Source of the DNA: Methanosarcinales archaeon
Lineage (GTDB): Archaea > Halobacteriota > Syntropharchaeia > Alkanophagales > Methanospirareceae
Length of the DNA stretch: 5,573 bases
Assembly (NCBI GenBank): GCA_025464645.1
Contig: JAODGF010000140.1
Location: 1-5,573 of the forward strand
Direction: 5' to 3'
Within the stretch, counting starts at the first letter, position 1; every line of letters starts with the position of its first letter. Positions 1 through 5,350 of this stretch are shown here, piece by piece. The notes beneath the pieces were generated by a model that was not told the DNA's origin, did not search any database, and saw only the letters and a program-made list of their open reading frames with translations. The translations under genes and the position numbers were made by a program.

Positions 1-4
1 ACGT

Positions 5-41
5 GTTAAATGGCTGGTCAGGTCCTGAAAGTCCATTTAAC
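5..41. repeat. Perfect 9-bp inverted repeat (stem-loop)
   Basis: GTTAAATGG at 5-13 is the exact reverse complement of CCATTTAAC at 33-41, with a 19-nt loop between them. A second short inverted repeat, TCGGAA/TTCCGA with a GAAG loop, follows at 79-94. The arms lie inside the left-edge putative coding remnant. They could be an RNA hairpin or chance; no terminator-like T-run follows the first one. Confidence 0.4.
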
Positions 42-78
42 CTCTCGGATATTCGATTGTACGTCCCTGCTTGAGGAT

Positions 79-94
79 TCGGAAGAAGTTCCGA
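79..94. repeat. Short 6-bp hairpin with 4-nt loop
   Basis: TCGGAA (79-84) and TTCCGA (89-94) are perfect reverse complements around the loop GAAG. It lies directly after the point where the left-edge reading frame appears to shift. Six base pairs can arise by chance, and no T-run follows that would make it a terminator. Confidence 0.3.
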
Positions 95-202
95 CTGCTG
101 GAATTATATCGCCACAACTTGTATAGGGATGAAGAAAAATTAATTCAGGAAATTGACCATTGGAAGAAATATCTGATAACCCGAACTATTTAATTCCTCT
201 TT

Positions 203-820
203 TCATCTGTTAATTAACTCTTCTATTCGTAAAAGGATCTTTCTATTTATTGATTCTGGCTTATCTTCACTGTTCAGTTTCACCCAGTTAGATGTAAGGA
301 AACGTTCCTCCATCATTTTTTCATAAAATCTAATAACTTTTCCGAGAAACTCAACATCCATTTCAAATCTATCTCCCATACCTTTCTGCTTATTTTTTCT
401 TCGTTGTGCGATATCAATGGGTATTTCAAGATAAAAAACAATAGAGGGCACAGGCAGGTTTATCAATTTTATCATCTTCTTCGCTGCTTCATAATCGAAA
501 TGATTTGCACATTGATATGCAATGGTAGATAAAAAATACCTGTCCATAATCACAACATACTCGTTTTGAAGCTTTTGTCTTACCTTTTCCTTATCTTTCG
601 CTATATCTAATAAGTACAGCAAAAATTGCTCATCCGGATTTAAGTTGATTTTTCCTTCCAAAAACTTCTTTATTATTTTTCCATATTCTGACTCGTAATC
701 AGGGTATGAGAACAGTGCCACTGGAAATCCTCTCTTCGATAACTCCCTTTCAAGAAGTCTTGATTGTGTTTCCTTCCCTGAACTATCAATCCCTTCAAAA
801 ACAATTAATATACCTGTCAT
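203..820 (-). CDS. tmk: Thymidylate (dTMP) kinase
   Basis: This cytosolic enzyme phosphorylates dTMP to dTDP with ATP, the step before dTTP in DNA precursor synthesis. The 205-residue length is typical. The P-loop is at residues 10-17 (GIDSSGKE, preceded by FE and followed by TQ). A conserved PDY segment lies at 40-42, as in the nucleotide-binding region of the family. The dTMP-site signature DRYFLSTIAYQ is at 93-103. A basic LID segment is at about 140-153 (RRKNKQKGMGDRFE), followed by the usual F-x-x-x-V-x-x-x-Y helix. The absence of Arg in the P-loop together with a basic LID suggests the bacterial-type (type II) arrangement. Odd point: Glu17 follows the P-loop Lys, where Ser or Thr is usual. 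The ATG at 820 is the only ATG in frame after the mcm stop; no good Shine-Dalgarno precedes it. It lies 37 bp downstream of mcm on the same strand, so co-transcription is likely. GC is low, roughly 34% in lines counted by hand. Confidence 0.93.
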   Translation of the reverse strand: MTGILIVFEGIDSSGKETQSRLLERELSKRGFPVALFSYPDYESEYGKIIKKFLEGKINLNPDEQFLLYLLDIAKDKEKVRQKLQNEYVVIMDRYFLSTIAYQCANHFDYEAAKKMIKLINLPVPSIVFYLEIPIDIAQRRKNKQKGMGDRFEMDVEFLGKVIRFYEKMMEERFLTSNWVKLNSEDKPESINRKILLRIEELINR

Positions 821-857
821 TTTCCCATGGTTTAATCCCGTGACATGATTTAAAAAA

Positions 858-3800
858 TCACCTCACAAATTTAATCACACCGCTTCCCGGCGCAAACAGT
901 ATCCCATCTCGCTTCATCACCTCTATTATATCCTCAGCCTTTTCTCTTTCCATCCCCTCCTCCTCTGCGAGGTCAAGCACCTCTTCTATCGGCACTTCAT
1001 CCCCGTATTCCTTCTCCAACTCCTTTATTATCTCCCTCACAGACCTTGCTCGGTCCCGCCGTGTTTTAGTTGTGCCAACGGTTATCCAATCAGTATCCAG
1101 CTTGCCTGTTTCCGGATCAACAAAAACACGTTTCAAACAGTATGTAACCACGTTAATTACACGTTCAGCATCCTCAGCCGTTATTTTATCACTTAGCCTG
1201 GCCCGTGCTCTCGCCTCACCCAACCTGATTAACGCTTCTAACTGCCGTGCCGTTACAGGAACAGGTGCATCCTCGTCTTCATATCCCTGCCTGCGAAGCC
1301 CGATATAGAAATCCAGGAACTTGTTCTTCGCTTCCTCGGTCATCACAGGAAATACATTCCTCTTGCTCCATGCAATGTATTTCCTTAATAAATCTACGGG
1401 TACCGCCGGCTCCATTGTTTGCATTGCCGCTTTGAAATGCTCTTTTTCTGCTTCCTCCACTTTACCTATGTTCTCAAGCCTTGCATGCAGTTCACCCGCG
1501 TAATGCGTTTCTAATATATGTTCCGCAGTCTTTGTGTCCATCTCTTCATTTGGGCGGTCCATCATGGTAAAAATAAGGTCAAATCTCGACATTAGCGTGG
1601 GCGGCATATTTATCTGCTCCGAAATCGCCGTGTATTTATCAAAACGTCCGTATTTAGGATTCGCGGCAGCTAATAAAGCACAGCGTGAGTTCAACCTCGC
1701 CATTATACCCGCCTTCGCTATCGAGACCGTTTGCTGTTCCATCGCCTCGTGTAGCGCATCCCTATCTTTCTTTTCCATCTTGTCTATCTCATCTACTGCT
1801 GCTATTCCCTTATCTGCAAGCACTAAAGCACCAGCCTCTAAAGTCCAGCGCCCTTCTCCAAACTCATCTCTAACCGCGGCTGCGGTAAGTCCAGCAGAAG
1901 TGCTGCTCTTACCACCCGTATATAAACCCCGAGGTGCTAATTTCACCAGATACGTGAGCAATTGACTGTTATGGATGTATATGTCATTCGCTATAAAATT
2001 GTGATAAACTGGCACCTGGATGTCATACACGAATTCATCCTTGGATACGAAATCCTCGATTTTTTCTACTCGGTCCCAGAAAATATCAGAATTTACCATG
2101 GTTTTGAGCGCACTTAAGAGTTCGATGACATCTTCCATTTTGGACGAGGGCAATTGTTCTCGAACTTTGGCAAGCCGGTTTATTCTCTTTTCTAATTGTT
2201 GAACAACGCGGTTTAATGAAGATCTGGACGGATTTCTATCTCCCCGCTCATAATGCTGATAACTACTTCTAGGAATTCCACACTCAAATTGTGTCAATCT
2301 TAATTTTATCCTTATCTCCTTCAGTAGCGATGAAAGATTGGGAATAACATCTACATTTGTATTGCGGATACAAGGTGAGTTAGATATTTTTTTGAGTTTA
2401 TCTTTTTTTTCCCCTACGGTAAACCCCACCTCGGTCTTGAAGTTTATAATATCCTCACCTGTTATACTCAGTCTATAATACTCTTTTTTCTTTGGATGCC
2501 GTGTATTTGTTGCCTTAGCCGAGGTTGGGTGAAGCTGGGAATGTATCCCCAATCTTAAGAGCAGATGTTGGACTTGTGATAGCAATTCCTTAGACGCAGA
2601 GGTTATTACTATCATCCTATGTTTCAGGGAAACAGTCCCTTCGTCATCAAACAAAGCGGAAAGAAAAGCGGCAATCTCTCCCTTTGAACACTTGAAAAGA
2701 AGCTCTGGCACTATTTTTGACCCCGATGGACCGGCGGTACCTAAATTTTCCAGGAACGTACCAAACTCTATTCCTGAAATATTTATTTCCTTCGCTGAAT
2801 TGCCTTTATGTGAATCCCTATATGAGGGATTCAATCCCAACTTTTTTGCAAATGCTCGATACTCTTCTAACAGCTGTGGATTGTTGTTGGTAAAAAAAGC
2901 CGTGCACTGCGGATAGCCGTTTTGCACCTTTAATTCCAAATACCCCTCTGCGATAAACAATCCTATAAATCGCCAAAAATCGGGTGTAGTATGGCTGGGC
3001 AGCTTTAACCTCACCGCATTTCTCGCTCTTGACTGTCTATAAGTGATGTTTAAAGGCTGTGGTGTGCCAAAAACATCTATTTTTCTTGGTGTTGCTATAA
3101 ATTCCCCTTCTTTCAAATCCTCTGCCTTCTTTTTCCTTAGATGCGCATCTTCACCACATACAAAAAAGGGGTGTGTTGGTGTGACTTTTATTTCTTTCCC
3201 TGAACTCGTCAGGATGCGATACATTTTTGGTGTAGCCCCACGCTTCCAGAGCAAATCCCCTTTTGAAAACACTGTTTTAGCGTTTAAACCCAAAGAAACC
3301 AAATCATGGTTAGTTTCTATATATACACCATCATCTACAAACCCGCTTATTTTTTTGGATGCTTCACCATCCACTATGGCTCTTATCTCCTGCACAGAAC
3401 CATCTGAAAGAAGTATCTTTGTGTCTCCACTGACACATTTTGCGACTCCCGGATCACCAACGAGTAGCAGGTGTATGTCTCCCCTCACCCTTGTCTCATC
3501 TGGCAACTCTTTTGGAATTCCTGCAAATAATTGGAGTACCATCGCTTCTTTTATTTCCTCATAGCCATATATAGAGGGCGCAATGCTTCTTATGAGCTTC
3601 TCATATACATCAGGCTGATTCTTGAGCTCCATTATTTCTCGCTCATCTTCCTCGGTTATCTCTATCTCTTCAAACTCCTCCTCCTTTATCTCCAACGAAT
3701 TGCCATCCAGGTATATATCGAAGAAAGGCGTCTTCCCAAATTGTGTCGTGCGTTGATATGACCTGAGAATACCGATAACAATAACCCGATCGCCGGGCGA

Positions 3801-4433
3801 TACCACACCCGAAATGTCGTCTTCCAGATTAACGTCTATTGATTGTGGTAATTCTCCACCTCTTAATTCCTCTGGCGATTCCTGTAACCTTATCTTTTGC
3901 GCGTTTGCGAATTTGCACTTATCCACCAATAACTTGAACCGTTGCACTTTTCTACCACATCCACCACTTTCACGCTCGCACTCCCTCGGCTCTTTGAACT
4001 GCCTTCCGCTTTGCTCCACCGAGAAGATATGCCCGCAAAAAGGGCATTCAAATACCGCTTCTACTACCCGCGGTCTTACCTCCGTTGCCTTTGTTACCAA
4101 CCCCTCTATGCTCACCAGCTTACCTATGTCAATGCTACGAATGTCCCGTATCTTCACCTTTCTCGGTAGCTTTATTATACGAAGATTGGCTTCATCGAGT
4201 GTAACACCAGTAGGAATATCTATTTCCCTCAAAGCCCTCACTGCCGCTTCTATTGCTACATCTGGGTCTTCTAAAAGCATATCTGCAATGTTCGGGTCAT
4301 ATATGTCCATGTCAGAGAATTTAACAAACAAACTACGCTTTTCTGGATAAGAATTTGACAGTTCTATAAGCTCATTCCAGTAATACCGCTTCAGAAAGTC
4401 CTCCCACCTCTCTGTTACCAGGTCTTGCATCAT
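858..4433 (-). CDS. mcm: Replicative DNA helicase MCM, interrupted in its Walker A motif by an intein
   Basis: Archaeal minichromosome maintenance protein forms the ring helicase that unwinds the replication fork with ATP. The precursor has 1191 residues; removing the intein (333-822) leaves 701, normal for the family. The N-terminal domain carries a zinc-binding set Cys130, Cys133, Cys152, Cys159 and the typical QESPEE segment (184-189) followed by PGDRV (213-217). The AAA+ domain has Walker A GDPGVAK (326-332) continued by Ser823 after splicing, Walker B with AAVDEIDKM (878-886), sensor 1 Asn925 in AAANPKYGRFD, the arginine finger in MSRFDL (Arg950) and a likely sensor 2 Arg1063 in TARQLE. 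Residues from about 1125 look like the C-terminal winged helix. Two ATGs stand in tandem (4433 and 4430); AGGTGAT at 4440-4446 lies 6 or 9 nt upstream. The gene is first in a probable mcm-tmk unit and divergent from the HAD gene. Confidence 0.97.
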   Translation of the reverse strand: MMQDLVTERWEDFLKRYYWNELIELSNSYPEKRSLFVKFSDMDIYDPNIADMLLEDPDVAIEAAVRALREIDIPTGVTLDEANLRIIKLPRKVKIRDIRSIDIGKLVSIEGLVTKATEVRPRVVEAVFECPFCGHIFSVEQSGRQFKEPRECERESGGCGRKVQRFKLLVDKCKFANAQKIRLQESPEELRGGELPQSIDVNLEDDISGVVSPGDRVIVIGILRSYQRTTQFGKTPFFDIYLDGNSLEIKEEEFEEIEITEEDEREIMELKNQPDVYEKLIRSIAPSIYGYEEIKEAMVLQLFAGIPKELPDETRVRGDIHLLLVGDPGVAKCVSGDTKILLSDGSVQEIRAIVDGEASKKISGFVDDGVYIETNHDLVSLGLNAKTVFSKGDLLWKRGATPKMYRILTSSGKEIKVTPTHPFFVCGEDAHLRKKKAEDLKEGEFIATPRKIDVFGTPQPLNITYRQSRARNAVRLKLPSHTTPDFWRFIGLFIAEGYLELKVQNGYPQCTAFFTNNNPQLLEEYRAFAKKLGLNPSYRDSHKGNSAKEINISGIEFGTFLENLGTAGPSGSKIVPELLFKCSKGEIAAFLSALFDDEGTVSLKHRMIVITSASKELLSQVQHLLLRLGIHSQLHPTSAKATNTRHPKKKEYYRLSITGEDIINFKTEVGFTVGEKKDKLKKISNSPCIRNTNVDVIPNLSSLLKEIRIKLRLTQFECGIPRSSYQHYERGDRNPSRSSLNRVVQQLEKRINRLAKVREQLPSSKMEDVIELLSALKTMVNSDIFWDRVEKIEDFVSKDEFVYDIQVPVYHNFIANDIYIHNSQLLTYLVKLAPRGLYTGGKSSTSAGLTAAAVRDEFGEGRWTLEAGALVLADKGIAAVDEIDKMEKKDRDALHEAMEQQTVSIAKAGIMARLNSRCALLAAANPKYGRFDKYTAISEQINMPPTLMSRFDLIFTMMDRPNEEMDTKTAEHILETHYAGELHARLENIGKVEEAEKEHFKAAMQTMEPAVPVDLLRKYIAWSKRNVFPVMTEEAKNKFLDFYIGLRRQGYEDEDAPVPVTARQLEALIRLGEARARARLSDKITAEDAERVINVVTYCLKRVFVDPETGKLDTDWITVGTTKTRRDRARSVREIIKELEKEYGDEVPIEEVLDLAEEEGMEREKAEDIIEVMKRDGILFAPGSGVIKFVR
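2178..2354 (-). other. Helix-turn-helix-like segment inside the intein
   Basis: Precursor residues of about 694-752 lie between the endonuclease domain and the C-terminal splicing motifs. They resemble an XRE/Cro-type helix-turn-helix: a first helix LLKEIRIKLRL (703-713), then TQ, a short turn, and the segment SSYQHYERGDRNPSRSSL (723-740), which matches the common YERGxRxPS ending of that fold. The second helix seems about four to five residues shorter than in a standard XRE domain. In inteins such segments are expected to help bind the homing site. This assignment is by eye and the limits are approximate. Confidence 0.65.
2436..2999 (-). other. Homing endonuclease domain of the MCM intein (LAGLIDADG, two motifs)
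   Basis: Precursor residues of about 479-666 form the DNA-cutting part that would let the intein copy itself into intein-free mcm alleles. The first dodecapeptide is FIGLFIAEG (489-497, bases 2943-2969) and the second is LSALFDDEG (591-599, bases 2637-2663). The expected catalytic acids are present as Glu496 and Glu598, and the spacing of about 100 residues is normal for a single-chain two-motif enzyme. No stop or frameshift is visible, so the domain appears intact, although activity cannot be judged from sequence. The domain limits are approximate. Confidence 0.9.
2811..2833. repeat. Perfect 9-bp inverted repeat within the intein coding region
   Basis: TGAATCCCT (2811-2819) and AGGGATTCA (2825-2833) are exact reverse complements around a 5-nt loop (ATATG). 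In the mcm mRNA this would form a compact hairpin at the codons for roughly residues 534-541 of the precursor. It may be coincidental; no role is known to me. Confidence 0.5.
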
Positions 4434-4536
4434 TTTATCATCACCTTTCTATTAAGTCTTTATAGAGAAAAGTTTTATCAGAAATAGTTGTTTCTCTTTG
4501 GTAAGGAGTAGGTATAGAAGGGGGTAAAGAATTGGA
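4434..4536. promoter_or_regulatory. Divergent promoter region between mcm and the HAD gene
   Basis: These 103 bp separate two divergent start codons and should hold both promoters. The AT-rich core at 4457-4466 reads CTTTATAGAG on the plus strand (TTTATAGA at 4459-4466) and CTCTATAAAG on the minus strand, so it could serve as an archaeal TATA box in either direction. For the HAD gene it is about 70-80 bp from the ATG. For mcm it is only about 25-30 bp from the ATG, which would make the leader almost too short to include the Shine-Dalgarno. A second minus-strand candidate, TGATAAAAC (4472-4480), would leave a leader of about 15-20 nt. No clear operator palindrome was seen. The TATA assignments are tentative. 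Confidence 0.4.
4440..4446 (-). promoter_or_regulatory. Shine-Dalgarno site of mcm
   Basis: The minus strand reads AGGTGAT followed by 6 nt and then ATGATG. AGGTGAT is complementary to the conserved 3' end of archaeal 16S rRNA (ATCACCTCC type). It supports starting mcm at 4433 or at the second ATG, 4430; it does not separate the two. Confidence 0.75.
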
Positions 4537-5340
4537 ATGTCAAAGTTAGCGGTTGTTTTTGACGGCGCCGGTGTGTTATACGCACCTTTCAGAATCATAA
4601 AAGATATAGAGAGAGGATTGACAAAACGCAGTAGGGTCTCGGGAATAACCTGCACAGAAGGACTCGAAAGAGGTGCGATGACCATTTTAAAGACGAGATA
4701 CGAGGAAACGCTGAAAGAAGAAGAACCTTCTAAGATTCTCTCTGACGTGATGCGCGAGAAAAAAATAGAAAATAAGGTGGTTTATAAGAAAAAAGGAATT
4801 AGTGACAGAGAAGTAGTGGAAACAATTTTGAGGGATAAAGGGGCTAAGTTGGGAGATGTGCATGAAACGATGTCCCTTTTAAGGAGGTGTGATATCCTCC
4901 CAATAATAGGGGTGGGCTTGATTGTGGATATGGCATCGAAGAAGATAAAATACGTGATTGCCGGGGGCATACATTTCTTCCCTGGCACGCTCAAACTGCT
5001 TAAAGAATTGCGCGAGAGGGACATCTCGCTATTTCTTGCATCCGGGGATAGGATAGAAGGCGAGGAAATGACCGCTTATTTACCTTACATACCTGCGGAC
5101 AATATATTTGGAATGATGAAGCCAGAGGATAAGAGGGATTTGGTAAGAGAGTTGAAGAAAGAGCATAAGGTGATGATGGTTGGGGATGATAGGAATGATT
5201 ATCTTGCGATGTGGGAGGCGGATATCGCGGTGCTATCGCTGCAGGAAGCAGCAGATAGACCTGGCAAGCTTTTTGAGGTTGCTGATTTCAGGATAAATGA
5301 TATAGGTGAGGTAAAGGAAATAATAGAAGAGATAGGTTGA
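4537..5340 (+). CDS. HAD-superfamily protein with altered motif I (DxA in place of DxD)
   Basis: This 267-residue, apparently soluble protein has a HAD-type Rossmann fold, and its substrate is unknown. Motif I is VVFDGAGVL with the nucleophile Asp9. Position 11, where ordinary HAD phosphatases carry the second Asp (acid/base), is Ala. Motif II is Ser169 in LASGDR, motif III is Lys195 in MMKPEDK, and motif IV is GDDRND (216-221). The stretch from about 12 to 145 between motifs I and II is a large, charged cap-like insertion. P-type ATPases (DKTGT) and phosphonoacetaldehyde hydrolase (DxAGT) also lack the second Asp, so this protein may form a stable phospho-enzyme, use another chemistry, or bind rather than hydrolyse. 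An in-frame TAA at 4525-4527 limits the 5' end, so the ATG at 4537 is the natural start; the G-rich run at about 4520-4524 is a weak, distant ribosome site. The PurM-like gene follows after 10 bp, suggesting joint function. Confidence 0.82.
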   Translation: MSKLAVVFDGAGVLYAPFRIIKDIERGLTKRSRVSGITCTEGLERGAMTILKTRYEETLKEEEPSKILSDVMREKKIENKVVYKKKGISDREVVETILRDKGAKLGDVHETMSLLRRCDILPIIGVGLIVDMASKKIKYVIAGGIHFFPGTLKLLKELRERDISLFLASGDRIEGEEMTAYLPYIPADNIFGMMKPEDKRDLVRELKKEHKVMMVGDDRNDYLAMWEADIAVLSLQEAADRPGKLFEVADFRINDIGEVKEIIEEIG

Positions 5341-5346
5341 GGGGAT
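5339..5346 (+). promoter_or_regulatory. Shine-Dalgarno site of the PurM-like gene, overlapping the HAD stop codon
   Basis: GAGGGGAT begins inside the TGA stop of the HAD gene and ends 4 nt before the ATG at 5351. The overlap with the upstream stop suggests translation of the two genes is coupled on one transcript. Confidence 0.6.
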
Positions 5347-5350
5347 AAAA

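Larger units (their letters stand above)
1..193 (+). pseudogene. Possible 3' end of an unrecognised protein gene, with an apparent -1 frameshift
   Basis: The plus strand can be read as a protein tail in two pieces. The frame starting at base 3 is open from the left edge and gives a plausible segment (NGWSGPESPFNLSDIRLYVPA) ending in TGA at 72-74. The frame starting at base 2 is open from 41 and gives a charged helical segment (residues like RLLELYRHNLYRDEEKL) ending in TAA at 191-193. A single -1 shift around 69-73 would join them into one continuous C-terminus. The stop lies 9 bp from the end of the convergent tmk gene, which fits a real or recently real gene ending here. I do not recognise the family. 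Alternatives are a decayed gene, a sequencing or assembly indel, or chance open frames over a structured non-coding stretch. Confidence 0.3.
1968..3437 (-). mobile_element. Intein with LAGLIDADG homing endonuclease, inserted in the MCM Walker A motif
   Basis: This is a 490-residue self-splicing protein element (precursor residues 333-822). The start is Cys333 in CVSGDTKILL (block A), which follows Lys332 of GDPGVAK. Block B is TPTH at 418-421 (TxxH). Block F is the segment around VYHNFIAN (809-816). The end is His821-Asn822, followed by Ser823 as the +1 nucleophile. Joining 332 to 823 restores GDPGVAKSQLL, an ordinary MCM P-loop. All expected splicing residues are present, so it should be active. 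Between the splicing halves lie a LAGLIDADG domain and a helix-turn-helix-like segment. Hand-counted lines give about 32-42% GC here against about 50-58% in the exteins, in keeping with separate acquisition. Inteins in archaeal MCM (CDC21) genes are known; I place the exact insertion site from the motif, not from a comparison. Confidence 0.97.

Noticed and set aside
14..30. CTGGTCAGGTCC resembles the conserved 5' strand of SRP RNA helix 8
   Set aside because: The match stops after GGTCAGGTCC. The required GGAA-type loop and AGCAG 3' strand do not follow; the bases after it are TGAAAGTCC. A ten-base match is not enough.
1534..1965. Plus-strand open frame opposite the MCM AAA+ core
   Set aside because: It is an Ala/Ser-rich antisense shadow ending at the intein boundary by chance; the opposite strand carries Walker B, sensor 1 and the arginine finger.
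3043..3564. Long open frame on the plus strand opposite the intein and the start of the MCM AAA+ domain
   Set aside because: It is antisense to clearly coding sequence, has low-complexity Ser/Phe/Pro-rich content and shows no domain; it mirrors the mcm frame.
3814..4350. Plus-strand open frame of 178 codons opposite the MCM N-terminal domain
   Set aside because: It is a Ser/Leu-rich shadow of the mcm coding frame, with no recognisable motif and no ribosome site.
858..4433. Idea that the 1191-residue MCM is a fusion of helicase and a separate nuclease
   Set aside because: The insert begins with Cys in an intein block A, ends with His-Asn before Ser, and its removal restores GDPGVAKS exactly, so it is an intein and not a domain fusion.
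4881..4900. AAGGAGGTGTGAT within the HAD gene looks like a strong internal Shine-Dalgarno, and GGAGG/CCTCC could pair
   Set aside because: It encodes Arg-Arg as AGG AGG in frame, and the nearest in-frame GTG is over 20 nt away. There is no sign of an internal gene start.
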